From positions 45,410-109,409 of the forward strand of contig CAKSKG010000007.1 in the NCBI GenBank assembly GCA_934464775.1: a stretch of 64,000 bases of DNA, given 5' to 3'. Origin of the DNA: an uncultured Oscillospiraceae bacterium (GTDB lineage: Bacteria > Bacillota > Clostridia > Oscillospirales > Ruminococcaceae). The notes beneath the pieces were generated by a model. That model was not told the DNA's origin. It saw only the letters and a list, made by a program, of their open reading frames with translations, and did no database searches. The first letter of the stretch is position 1, and each line of letters opens with the position of its first letter. Positions 26,763 through 36,090 of this stretch are shown here, piece by piece. The position numbers and the translations under genes are program-made.

Positions 26763-28082
26763 ATGTATATTTACTTTATAACCTTTGGCTGCAAGGTCAA
26801 TCAATATGAGACTGCGGCGCTGAAACAGCTGTTTTCCGACAGGGGCTATACCGTCTGTGAAAAGCCCGAAAACGCCGATATATGCATTATAAACACCTGC
26901 ACCGTCACTGCCGAGAGCGATTCAAAGGCACGTCAGGCTCTGCGCCGTCTGCGGCATATCCGACCGAACGCTGTCATAGCCGTGACGGGCTGCTATCCTC
27001 AGGCGGCTCCCGAAGCAGAAAAGCTGCTGCCCGAAGCGGATATCGTCACGGGAACAAAGAACCGTTCCGCTCTGCCCGAGCTTGTGGAGGATTTCATCAC
27101 GGGTCACGAACGAACGGTCTATATCCCCGAATACAAAAACGGCGACCGCTACGAGGAGCTTTCCTGCCGCACCGTCCCGGGGCACACCCGTGCTTTTCTG
27201 AAAATACAGGACGGCTGCAATCAGTTCTGCACCTACTGCATGATACCCTATTCAAGAGGACGTATCCGTTCAAAAGCTCCCGAGGAGCTTCGCCGTGAGG
27301 TGGAAATGCTTGCGGCGGAGGGCTATTCGGAATTTGTGCTGACGGGGATAAATCTTGCATTTTACGGAAAGGAATACGGTCTTACCCTTGCGGACGCAGC
27401 CGAGATCACCGCCTCCGTAAGCGGCGTGAAGCGCATACGCTTCGGTTCGCTTGAACCCGAAATGATGACCGACAGCGAGCTTGACAGGCTTGCCGCCATA
27501 CCGCAGCTCTGTCCGTCCTTTCATCTTTCGCTGCAAAGCGGCTGCGCAAAGACGCTGAAAGCCATGAACCGTCATTACACCCCCGATGAATATTATGAGC
27601 TTACGGAAAAGCTCCGCAGCCGTTTTCCCGACTGCGCAATAACCACCGACATGATGACGGGCTTTCCCGGCGAGACCGAGGAGGATTTCTCCGAGAGCCT
27701 TGAATTTGCGAAAAAAGTCGGATTTGCGGATATCCACGTCTTTCCCTATTCCCCGAGACAGGGCACCCGTGCGGCGGCAATGGCGGATCAGGTGGACGAG
27801 CACATCAAAAAGCTCCGTGCCGCAAGACTTTCCGAAACAGCGTCCGATCTCCGCAGGGATTTTATGCAGACCATGGAGGGACGGACCTTTCCCGTGCTTT
27901 TTGAGCGTGAAAAATCCGACGGTTTTCACCGAGGATATACGCCGAATTACACAATGATAAAAATCTTAACAAAAAATTCAGAAAAAAGTTTGCGTAATTG
28001 TATTTTTTATGTTACAATAGATAAGATAGGGAATGATTGCTGTATCGGCACCATTCTCTCCGACGATCAAAACAGCAAATGA
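26763..28082 (+). CDS. mtaB: tRNA t6A37 methylthiotransferase
   Basis: Radical SAM enzyme that adds a methylthio group to t6A37 of tRNA. 439 residues: an MTTase domain with Cys10 (FGCKVNQYE), Cys46 (INTCTVT) and Cys77 (VTGCYPQ), the radical SAM cluster CNQFCTYC at about residue 155, and a short C-terminal TRAM-like end. The start ATG 26763 has GAGG 10 nt upstream, overlapping a TATAAT (26752-26757). The 3' end contains the purL promoter. Confidence 0.94.
   Translation: MYIYFITFGCKVNQYETAALKQLFSDRGYTVCEKPENADICIINTCTVTAESDSKARQALRRLRHIRPNAVIAVTGCYPQAAPEAEKLLPEADIVTGTKNRSALPELVEDFITGHERTVYIPEYKNGDRYEELSCRTVPGHTRAFLKIQDGCNQFCTYCMIPYSRGRIRSKAPEELRREVEMLAAEGYSEFVLTGINLAFYGKEYGLTLADAAEITASVSGVKRIRFGSLEPEMMTDSELDRLAAIPQLCPSFHLSLQSGCAKTLKAMNRHYTPDEYYELTEKLRSRFPDCAITTDMMTGFPGETEEDFSESLEFAKKVGFADIHVFPYSPRQGTRAAAMADQVDEHIKKLRAARLSETASDLRRDFMQTMEGRTFPVLFEREKSDGFHRGYTPNYTMIKILTKNSEKSLRNCIFYVTIDKIGNDCCIGTILSDDQNSK
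27990..28018 (+). promoter_or_regulatory. Promoter of purL inside the mtaB 3' end
   Basis: -35 TTGCGT (27990-27995), 17-bp spacer, -10 TACAAT (28013-28018). No purine riboswitch was recognised in the 110-bp leader. Confidence 0.7.
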
Positions 28083-28136
28083 TCCAAAACAACACGGATC
28101 GTTTCAATAATCTATTTAAAGGGGCGTTTAGATCAG

Positions 28137-31100
28137 ATGTCAGTTTATCGTATTTATGTGGAAAAAAAGCCGGAATATGCAGTTCTGGCAAAATCGGTCC
28201 TCAGCGACGTAAGGACCGCTCTCAGAGTTGAGGGACTCATGAACGTTCGTATCATCAACAGATACGACGCAGAGGGTCTTCCCGAGGCGGACTTCCAGCT
28301 TGCGATAGGAAATGTATTCTCCGAGCCTGCCGTTGACCGTGTGTTCACTTCTCTTCCCGAAACAGGCGAGAATGACCGTGTTTTTGCAGTTGAATATCTT
28401 CCCGGTCAGTTCGACCAGCGTGCGGATTCCTGCGAGCAGTGCATTCAGATCCTCACACAGGGCGAGCGCTGTAAGGTAAGAAATGCCCGCATCTATATCC
28501 TTGAAGGAAAGATCTCCGACGGCGATTTCGAGAAGATCAAGCACTATATCATCAACCCCGTGGAAAGCCGCGAAGCAACTCTTGACAGCTTCGATACCCT
28601 TGATATCAAGTATGATATCCCCACAGAGGTAGCAACTATCAAGAACTTCATTCACCTCAGCGACGATGAGCTGAACAACTTCATCTCCCAGTACGGTCTT
28701 GCAATGGACAGCGACGACATCAAGTTCTGCCGCAATTATTTCCGTGATACCGAGCATCGTGACCCCACTATCACAGAGATCCGCATGATAGATACATACT
28801 GGTCCGATCACTGCCGCCATACGACCTTCTCCACAATAATCGACAAGGCTGATATCTCAGCGGATTATATCAGAAAAACCTATGATGATTACATAAACGC
28901 CCGTGAAGAGCTGGGACGCAGCTCCAAGCCCATCACACTTATGGATATCGCAACTATCGCAGCAAAGAAGCTGAAAAAGGACGGCGTATTAAAGGATCTT
29001 GACGAATCCGAAGAGATCAACGCCTGCTCCGTAAAGATCAAGGTAGATGTTGACGGCGAGCTTCAGGACTGGCTGCTTATGTTCAAGAACGAGACTCACA
29101 ACCACCCCACCGAGATCGAGCCTTTCGGCGGCGCAGCTACCTGCCTCGGCGGAGCTATCAGAGATCCCCTTTCGGGACGTTCCTATGTATATCAGGCAAT
29201 GCGTGTAACAGGTGCGGCAAATCCCCTTGTTCCCGTTGATGATACTATCCACGGCAAGCTCCCCCAGAGAAAGATCACTGTGGGCGCAGCCAACGGCTAC
29301 AGCTCCTACGGCAACCAGATCGGTCTTGCAACAGGTCATGTTGCCGAGGTATATCACCCCGGCTATGTTGCAAAGCGCCTTGAGATCGGTGCAGTAGTGG
29401 GCGCAGCTCCCGAAGCAAACGTTATCCGTGAAACTCCCGTTCCCGGAGATGTTATCATTCTCCTCGGCGGACGTACAGGACGTGACGGCTGCGGCGGTGC
29501 AACAGGCTCCTCCAAGTCCCACACAGAGGCTTCCCTCTCCAGCTGCGGCGCAGAGGTGCAGAAGGGTAATCCTCCCGAGGAAAGAAAGCTCCAGCGTCTT
29601 TTCAGAGATCCTGAAGTAACACATATGATAAAGCGCTGCAACGACTTCGGCGCAGGCGGTGTTTCCGTTGCTATCGGCGAGCTTACGGACGGTCTTACCA
29701 TAGACCTGAACGCAGTTCCCAAGAAGTATGACGGTCTTGACGGCACAGAGCTTGCTATCTCCGAGAGCCAGGAGCGTATGGCTGTTGTTGTAAGAGCCGA
29801 GGACGAAAAGAAGTTCATCGCAGCTGCCGAAAAGGAAAACCTTGAAGCAACAAAGGTCGCAGACGTTGAAGCCGATCCGAGACTCGTAATGAAGTGGAAC
29901 GGCAAGGTCATCGTTGATCTTTCAAGAGAATTCCTCAACAGCAACGGTGCCGAAAAGCACACCGACGTTAACGTTCCCCTGCCCGTAACATCACAGCTCA
30001 AGGAATATTCCGACTGTGCGGAGAGCTGGACAACCCTTATGGCAAACCTCAACGTATGCTCTCAGAAGGGTCTTGTTGAGCGCTTCGACTCAACTATCGG
30101 CGCAGGCACGGTCCTTATGCCCTACGCAGGAAAGTATCAGCTCACTCCCACACAGGCAATGGCTGCAAAGATCCCCGTACTCAAGGGCGAAACAACAACC
30201 TGCTCGCTTATGGGCTGGGGCTTCAATCCCTATCTCACAGACAAGAGCCCCTATCACGGAGCTATCGCAGCAGTTATCGAATCTATCGCAAAGGTGATCG
30301 CAGCAGGCGGAAGCTACAAGCACTGCTGGCTCACATTCCAGGAATATTTCGAGAGAACACAGAACAATCCCTCCCGCTGGGGCAAGCCCTTCTCCGCACT
30401 TCTGGGCGCATACAAGGCACAGCTTGAGCTGGGCTGCGGCGCTATCGGCGGCAAGGACTCCATGTCGGGTACATTTGAGAACATCGACGTTCCCTCCACA
30501 CTTGTTTCCTTTGCCGTTTCCACCGCAAAGAGCAGCAAGGTGCTTTCGGGCGAGTTCAAGTCCGCAGGTCATAAGGTAATACTCATCACTCCCGATTACG
30601 ATGAGAACAATCTCCCCGTATGGGACAGCATCAGAAGCTGCTTTGAAAAGGTCGAAAAGCTCATTGCAGACGGCAAGGCTGTTTCCGTATGGGCAACAGG
30701 CTTCGGCGGCGTTGCTGAGGCTGTTGCAAAGATGTCTCTCGGCAACAGGATCGGCTTCAGGTTTACCGAAAAGCTTTCCGCAGACCAGCTGTTCTATTCC
30801 AAGTACGGCTCGTTCGTTATCGAGCTTAACGGCGATGCAGAGGGCGAAAAGGTAATCGGTGAGACTGTTTCCGATTATATCATCGACAACATCACATACA
30901 AGGTAGATATGGCTGAGATCCAGACTGCATGGGAAAACCGTCTTGAACCCGTATTCCCCTGCAACATCAAGACCGAAAGCAAGCCTGCAAAGATCTACAC
31001 ATATACAGCGGACGGCATCGTAAAGCCTGCCTCCAAGTTTGCAAAGCCCAAGGTGCTTATCCCCGTATTCCCCGGCACAAACTGCGAATACGATACTGCA

Positions 31101-31841
31101 AGAGTATTCGAGCGTGCAGGTGCAGACCCCGAGGTAGTTGTTATCAAGAACCTCTCCCAGTCCGCACTGGAGGACAGCATCTCCTACTTCGCAAAGGCTG
31201 TTGAAAAGTCCCAGATCATTATGATCCCAGGCGGCTTCAGCGGCGGCGACGAGCCTGAGGGTTCCGGCAAGTTCATCACGGCATTCTTCCGCAACCCCAG
31301 AATAAAGGACGCAGTAACAGATCTTCTTGACAACCGCGACGGTCTTATGCTGGGTATCTGCAACGGCTTCCAGGCACTTATCAAGCTGGGTCTTGTTCCT
31401 TTCGGAAAGATCGTTGACATGAAGGACGATTCCCCCACACTTACATTCAATACTATCGGACGTCACCAGTCCATGATGGTAAGCACAAGAATTTCTTCCG
31501 TCAAGTCTCCATGGCTTGCAGGCTGCTCTGTAGGCGATATCCACAAGATCGCTATTTCTCACGGCGAGGGCCGCTTCGTTGCATCTCCCGAGCTTATCAA
31601 GAAGCTTGCTGAAAACGGACAGATCGCAACACAGTATGTCGATCTTAACGGTCAGCCCTCAATGGATATCCGCTTCAACCCCAACACATCTGTTGACGCT
31701 ATCGAGGGCATCACATCTCCCGACGGACGCGTTCTCGGAAAGATGGGCCACAGCGAGCGTATCGGCACAGATATCTGCCGCAACGTTCCCGGAAACAAGG
31801 ATCAGAAGATCTTTGAGAGCGGCGTAGCTTACTTCAAGTAA
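28137..31841 (+). CDS. purL: Phosphoribosylformylglycinamidine synthase (single-chain)
   Basis: Fourth step of purine synthesis, converting FGAR and glutamine to FGAM. 1234 residues in the long single-chain form seen in many clostridia and proteobacteria: an N-terminal PurS-like region, two AIRS-type ATP-binding halves (NHPTEIEPFGGAATCLGG, GGKDSMSGTF), and a C-terminal class I glutaminase domain with the nucleophile region LMLGICNGFQALIKLG and ISHGEGRFV. AAAGGGGCG is a plausible ribosome binding site. No other pur genes are in the window. Confidence 0.97.
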   Translation: MSVYRIYVEKKPEYAVLAKSVLSDVRTALRVEGLMNVRIINRYDAEGLPEADFQLAIGNVFSEPAVDRVFTSLPETGENDRVFAVEYLPGQFDQRADSCEQCIQILTQGERCKVRNARIYILEGKISDGDFEKIKHYIINPVESREATLDSFDTLDIKYDIPTEVATIKNFIHLSDDELNNFISQYGLAMDSDDIKFCRNYFRDTEHRDPTITEIRMIDTYWSDHCRHTTFSTIIDKADISADYIRKTYDDYINAREELGRSSKPITLMDIATIAAKKLKKDGVLKDLDESEEINACSVKIKVDVDGELQDWLLMFKNETHNHPTEIEPFGGAATCLGGAIRDPLSGRSYVYQAMRVTGAANPLVPVDDTIHGKLPQRKITVGAANGYSSYGNQIGLATGHVAEVYHPGYVAKRLEIGAVVGAAPEANVIRETPVPGDVIILLGGRTGRDGCGGATGSSKSHTEASLSSCGAEVQKGNPPEERKLQRLFRDPEVTHMIKRCNDFGAGGVSVAIGELTDGLTIDLNAVPKKYDGLDGTELAISESQERMAVVVRAEDEKKFIAAAEKENLEATKVADVEADPRLVMKWNGKVIVDLSREFLNSNGAEKHTDVNVPLPVTSQLKEYSDCAESWTTLMANLNVCSQKGLVERFDSTIGAGTVLMPYAGKYQLTPTQAMAAKIPVLKGETTTCSLMGWGFNPYLTDKSPYHGAIAAVIESIAKVIAAGGSYKHCWLTFQEYFERTQNNPSRWGKPFSALLGAYKAQLELGCGAIGGKDSMSGTFENIDVPSTLVSFAVSTAKSSKVLSGEFKSAGHKVILITPDYDENNLPVWDSIRSCFEKVEKLIADGKAVSVWATGFGGVAEAVAKMSLGNRIGFRFTEKLSADQLFYSKYGSFVIELNGDAEGEKVIGETVSDYIIDNITYKVDMAEIQTAWENRLEPVFPCNIKTESKPAKIYTYTADGIVKPASKFAKPKVLIPVFPGTNCEYDTARVFERAGADPEVVVIKNLSQSALEDSISYFAKAVEKSQIIMIPGGFSGGDEPEGSGKFITAFFRNPRIKDAVTDLLDNRDGLMLGICNGFQALIKLGLVPFGKIVDMKDDSPTLTFNTIGRHQSMMVSTRISSVKSPWLAGCSVGDIHKIAISHGEGRFVASPELIKKLAENGQIATQYVDLNGQPSMDIRFNPNTSVDAIEGITSPDGRVLGKMGHSERIGTDICRNVPGNKDQKIFESGVAYFK

Positions 31842-31867
31842 TACCATATAACAGAATATTCGGTTCA

Positions 31868-31905
31868 AAGAGCCTGTCTGCCCTCGGCGGACAGGCTCTT
31901 TTTTG
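31868..31905 (+). terminator. Terminator of purL
   Basis: AAGAGCCTGTC and GACAGGCTCTT arms with a CG-rich inner stem, followed by TTTT, 27 bp past the stop. Confidence 0.9.
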
Positions 31906-31976
31906 TCAATACAGACAATAGCGGCAGACGGCATTCCGATAAACTGCATGATTCCTACAAATTGACGAAAATTTGC

Positions 31977-32005
31977 TTAACATTTGCGTTTTCTTATGGT
32001 ATAAT
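31977..32005 (+). promoter_or_regulatory. Promoter of the class A penicillin-binding protein
   Basis: -35 TTAACA (31977-31982), 17-bp spacer, extended -10 TGGTATAAT (TATAAT 32000-32005). It lies downstream of the first ATG of the longest frame, which rules that start out. Confidence 0.8.
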
Positions 32006-32110
32006 ATAGTATGTGTATTTATATGCACATATCATCACCGAATAAAACTGTCGGACATTTCTCTCTATCATGAAGATATGTTCATACCCCGAAACGGAGG
32101 CTTTTGCAAA

Positions 32111-34453
32111 GTGAGCAGCAGATATAACGATAAAAACGATACATACGAGGACAAGCCGAAAAAGAAAAAGCACGGCAAAAAGAAAAAATCAAATCCCGTA
32201 AAGAAAACCTTTGCGGTCATCGGAACAACTATTCTTGCGCTGGTGCTGATAGTGCTTATCACAGGCTCTATCCTTGCGGCGGCTATGACGGTATATGTTG
32301 TGCAGTTCGTTCAGAATACCACGGTGGATATCAATCTCGACGATCTGGACGCTTCCTATACCTCGTTCATTTATGCCTATGACAAGGACGGCGGACTGGT
32401 GGAAATGGAAAAACTCAGCCGCAATGCCGACCGTATCCCCGTAACGATAGATCAGATACCCCAGTACGTTCTGGACGCTTTCGTTTACACCGAGGACGTA
32501 CGTTTCTATGAGCATCAGGGCGTTGACTGGAAGCGTACCTTCGGTGCGTTCATCAATGAGCTGCTCAACATCTGGAGCACCCGTCAGGGCGGTTCGACTA
32601 TCACACAGCAGCTGGTAAAGAACGTCACAAAAGACTCTGCTCAGTCATGGGACAGAAAAATGCGTGAGATAATCCGTGCCAGCCAGCTGGAAAATTACTG
32701 CTCCAAGGATCAGATACTTGAAGCATATCTCAACTACATCAGCTTCGGTGGAAAGACCGCAGGCATTGAAGCCGCTTCACAGAAATATTTCGGAAAATCC
32801 GTCAGCGACCTTACTATCGCACAGGGCGCCTGCCTTGCAGGTATCCCCAAATCCCCCGAAAGCATCAACCCATGGGCAAGCGAGGAAAAATGCCTTGAAC
32901 GCCAGAAAGAAGTCCTTGCAAATATGCTCCAGTACGGAGCTATCTCCGAGGCGGAATATGAAGAAGCGATAAACGAGGACGTTCAGTTCCGTTCCCGTGA
33001 GGACATCGACACCACCTATGCCGCAAATGACGAGGGCATTCAGAACTGGTTCACCGATCTGGTCATAGATGATGTTGTCCACGATTTTATGGACCTTTAC
33101 GGCATTGATGATTACAAAGAAGCCAGCGACAAGCTCTACAACGGCGGCTACAAGATATATACCACCTGCGACGTTGATATGCAGCTCGAAGTCGAGAAAA
33201 AATATCAGGACTACACCACATTTTCAAGCTCTGTTCTGACCAATCCCCCTAAGTCAGCATTCATTGCAATGGACTACAACGGAAATATCCTTGCGGTTGC
33301 AGGTGATGTCGGAGAAAAATCGGGCGCAAATGTATACAACTATGCTACAATGGCAAAGCGTCAGCCCGGTTCCTGCATCAAGCCTCTTACAGTTTACAGC
33401 TACGGCATCGAGCATGATATTATAAGCTGGTCGGACATTTACATCAACGATCCTATCGAGATCGAGGACGAAAACGACCCCATGAACACAAGAAAATGGC
33501 CTACCAATTACAGCACTGTCAACAGCGAATCAGGCTGGGACAGTCAGGGCTATTTCATCTATCAGGCTCTGGAGCGTTCACTGAATACTATTCCTGCTCA
33601 GCTGGTTCAGATAGAGGGCGCACAGAATCTGCTGTCCTTCCTCCAGAACAAATTCCAGTTCACAACGCTGAATGCATATGATGCGAACCTTGCTCCTATG
33701 GCGGTGGGTGCGCTCACAGACGGCGTATATCTCCGAGAGCTGGTGGCTGCATATCAGCCCTTCGGAAATCTGGGAAAATACTATCAGCCCACCTCCTATT
33801 ACAGAGTTGAGGGCACAAACGGCGAGACAGTTCTCGACCATGCATACACTCCAATTCAGTCTATCAGCGAGGACACCGCTTTCATCATGAACAAAATGAT
33901 GCAGCAGGTAGTTGACGGATCTCACGGTACAGGTACAGCCGCAAAGCTCCCCACAAAGCCACTTGCCGCAAAGACCGGTACAACACAGAACTGGAAAGAC
34001 CTGCTTTTCGTGGGCTGCACACCCGATTATGTCAGCGGCTTATGGTACGGCTACGATGACAATACCACCGTCAAGGACACCTATTACAGCTCAGCGCAGG
34101 TATGGAAAAACGTATTCGGCGAGATAGCCGAAAAGGGTTCCAAGTCGGACTTTCCCTCCGCAGACGGCGTAGAAGCATATTATTTCTGCAAAAAGACAGG
34201 TCTTGCCGCTTCAAGCAAGTGCGAGATAGGCGGCTACGGCTACTATAAGTCTGGTCATATCCCCGCAACCTGCGATCAGTGCGGCGGCTATGCTTCCAAG
34301 CCCTCCGAGGACGGCGAAGTTCCCGAGCAGAACATCAGCGAGCAGCAGCTTCAGGCATGGGAGGACAGCATTGAGGACGAACAGCAGCAGGCAGAAGCGG
34401 ACGCAGCGGCTCTTGCGGCTATGCAGTCCGAGGACAACGGCGAAGAAGAATAA
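32111..34453 (+). CDS. Class A penicillin-binding protein (transglycosylase/transpeptidase)
   Basis: Builds and crosslinks peptidoglycan. 780 residues: a Lys-rich cytoplasmic tail (KKKKHGKKKK), one transmembrane segment (about 34-62), a GT51 transglycosylase with FVYTEDVRFYEHQGVD and RQGGSTITQQLVKN, and a transpeptidase with SxxK RQPGSCIKPL and KTG motif AAKTGTTQN. The C-terminus has four cysteines and an acidic Gln/Glu/Ala-rich tail. The start is GTG 32111 with GGAGG 10 nt before; the longer frame from 31973 starts upstream of the promoter and is rejected. Confidence 0.95.
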   Translation: MSSRYNDKNDTYEDKPKKKKHGKKKKSNPVKKTFAVIGTTILALVLIVLITGSILAAAMTVYVVQFVQNTTVDINLDDLDASYTSFIYAYDKDGGLVEMEKLSRNADRIPVTIDQIPQYVLDAFVYTEDVRFYEHQGVDWKRTFGAFINELLNIWSTRQGGSTITQQLVKNVTKDSAQSWDRKMREIIRASQLENYCSKDQILEAYLNYISFGGKTAGIEAASQKYFGKSVSDLTIAQGACLAGIPKSPESINPWASEEKCLERQKEVLANMLQYGAISEAEYEEAINEDVQFRSREDIDTTYAANDEGIQNWFTDLVIDDVVHDFMDLYGIDDYKEASDKLYNGGYKIYTTCDVDMQLEVEKKYQDYTTFSSSVLTNPPKSAFIAMDYNGNILAVAGDVGEKSGANVYNYATMAKRQPGSCIKPLTVYSYGIEHDIISWSDIYINDPIEIEDENDPMNTRKWPTNYSTVNSESGWDSQGYFIYQALERSLNTIPAQLVQIEGAQNLLSFLQNKFQFTTLNAYDANLAPMAVGALTDGVYLRELVAAYQPFGNLGKYYQPTSYYRVEGTNGETVLDHAYTPIQSISEDTAFIMNKMMQQVVDGSHGTGTAAKLPTKPLAAKTGTTQNWKDLLFVGCTPDYVSGLWYGYDDNTTVKDTYYSSAQVWKNVFGEIAEKGSKSDFPSADGVEAYYFCKKTGLAASSKCEIGGYGYYKSGHIPATCDQCGGYASKPSEDGEVPEQNISEQQLQAWEDSIEDEQQQAEADAAALAAMQSEDNGEEE

Positions 34454-34477
34454 GTCAGATTACCGAAAGGAAACTAT

Positions 34478-35605
34478 ATGGAAAAATTAAAGCTTGCCTG
34501 CCCCTGTCATTTCGGACTGGAAAGCGTACTGAACTTTGAGATAAAGAAGATCGGCGGCGAGGATATCACCGTCACCGACGGCCGCATAACCTTTACGGGC
34601 GGCGAGGACATAATCGCCCGTGCGAACCTCTGTCTTTCCACAGCGGAGCGTGTGCTTATCGTGCTGGCGGAATTTGATGCTCACAGCTTCGAGGATCTTT
34701 TTCAGGGCGTAAAGGCTATCCCGTGGGAGAATTTCATCGGCAGGAACGATGCGTTCCCCGTAAAGGGTCATTCGCTGAATTCGGCGCTGCACAGCATTCC
34801 CGACTGTCAGAAAATAATCAAGAAAGCGGCTGTTGACCGTCTTTCATCAAAGTACGGCATAAGCTACTTCGAGGAAACGGGAGCTGTTCATCAGATACAG
34901 TTCTCTATCCTCAAGGACAGGGCTGTTATCTATCTTGACACCTCGGGAGCAGGACTGCACAAGCGCGGCTACCGCAAAAATTCCAATGCGGCGCCTATCA
35001 AGGAAACACTGGCTGCGGGAATTATTGATCTTGCCCGTGTCCGCAGCAATACTCATTTCATCGACCCGTTCTGCGGCAGCGGAACATTCCTTATCGAAGC
35101 GGCATACAAGGCTATGAACATCGCCCCGGGCATCAAGCGCACCTTTGCCGCTGAAAAATGGGACTGCTTCTCCCCCGAAATATGGCAGGAGGAGCGCAGC
35201 AAGGCTATCGCCGCTATCAAAAAGGACAATGATTTCTTTGCATACGGCTTCGATATCGACCCCGATTCCGTGCAGCTGGCGCAGAACAACTGCATCAAGG
35301 CAGGCATAAGGAACCGTGTCCGCATCGAGCAGGCAGACATTGCCGACTTCAACATCGGCGAGATAACCGACGGAAGCACGGTCACAGTCTGCAATCCGCC
35401 CTACGGCGAGCGTATGCTGGAGCTGAAAGAAGCAGAGGAGCTGTACACGGAAATGGGAAAGGTTTTCCCCGCAAACAGCGAATATCCCTGCTACATCATC
35501 TCTCCCCACGAGGATTTTGAAAAATTCTTCGGAAAGCGCGCCGACAAGCGCAGAAAGCTTTACAACGGCATGATAAAATGCCAGCTTTATATGTACTTCA
35601 AATAA
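34478..35605 (+). CDS. THUMP-domain rRNA N2-guanine methyltransferase (RlmL/YpsC-like)
   Basis: 375 residues: an N-terminal ferredoxin-like and THUMP region, then a Rossmann methyltransferase domain with FIDPFCGSGTFLIEAA (motif I) and VCNPPYGERM (the NPPY motif of N-methyltransferases). Family members methylate guanine in 23S rRNA; some are misnamed DNA methylases. It is 24 bp downstream of the penicillin-binding protein gene and may share its transcript. GAAAGGAAAC is the ribosome binding site. Confidence 0.9.
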   Translation: MEKLKLACPCHFGLESVLNFEIKKIGGEDITVTDGRITFTGGEDIIARANLCLSTAERVLIVLAEFDAHSFEDLFQGVKAIPWENFIGRNDAFPVKGHSLNSALHSIPDCQKIIKKAAVDRLSSKYGISYFEETGAVHQIQFSILKDRAVIYLDTSGAGLHKRGYRKNSNAAPIKETLAAGIIDLARVRSNTHFIDPFCGSGTFLIEAAYKAMNIAPGIKRTFAAEKWDCFSPEIWQEERSKAIAAIKKDNDFFAYGFDIDPDSVQLAQNNCIKAGIRNRVRIEQADIADFNIGEITDGSTVTVCNPPYGERMLELKEAEELYTEMGKVFPANSEYPCYIISPHEDFEKFFGKRADKRRKLYNGMIKCQLYMYFK

Positions 35606-35640
35606 TCGCAAATAATCTCCGAAAAAATACGCAAAACCCC

Positions 35641-35669
35641 TTGCAATTTTCGGATATGTGTGTTATAAT
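35641..35669 (+). promoter_or_regulatory. Promoter of secG-rnr
   Basis: -35 TTGCAA (35641-35646), 17-bp spacer, -10 TATAAT (35664-35669). The spacer starts with TTTTCGGATATG, also found upstream of the genes at 51070 and 21162. Confidence 0.88.
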
Positions 35670-35750
35670 ATACTAAGTAAATTGCGGTATATTAATCATC
35701 GTTTAATTTTTGGAATATAATAATTGTGTAAAAAGGAGTTATATTAATCA

Positions 35751-36017
35751 ATGTCAGTATTAGAAATTATCTGCGGTGTACTTTTAATTCTTATAAGCAT
35801 ATTTATCGTTGCGATCACTATCGGACAGACACAGAAGCAGCAGGGCATGACTTCCGCTATCGGCGGCGGAAACAATGACAGCTTTTACGACAAGAACCGT
35901 TCCAACACAAAGGAACACGCTCTTGAACGCCTCACAAAGATAATGGCAGTTCTCTTCTTTATCCTTGTTATCGGCGTTAATGTTATCGAAGCTATCACAG
36001 GCAAGGTAAGCGGCTGA
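35751..36017 (+). CDS. secG: Preprotein translocase subunit SecG
   Basis: 88 residues with two transmembrane segments (about 4-22 and 60-80) and a polar loop containing IGQTQKQQGMTSAIGG, the SecG pattern. Part of the SecYEG channel. Position just upstream of rnr is conserved in Firmicutes. AAAAAGGAG precedes the start. Confidence 0.93.
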   Translation: MSVLEIICGVLLILISIFIVAITIGQTQKQQGMTSAIGGGNNDSFYDKNRSNTKEHALERLTKIMAVLFFILVIGVNVIEAITGKVSG

Positions 36018-36090
36018 GAAAGTTAAATTTGTCCCTGCGTTGTTCAGCGCAGGGATTTTTTCATATTATCAAAATGAAAGGTCGGTTTTA

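Noticed and set aside
30090..31562. 490-codon minus-strand frame opposite purL
   Set aside because: Antisense of a strongly supported enzyme gene; Cys-rich nonsense sequence without a start signal.
31842..32110. Riboswitch or T-box leaders before purL, thrC, truB-ribF or gltX
   Set aside because: No purine or FMN riboswitch pattern and no T-box sequence (AGGGTGG) was found in the leaders; ribF and gltX have no leader of their own.
31973..32110. Extra 46 N-terminal residues of the class A penicillin-binding protein
   Set aside because: The first ATG lies upstream of the promoter, and GTG 32111 has a perfect ribosome binding site.
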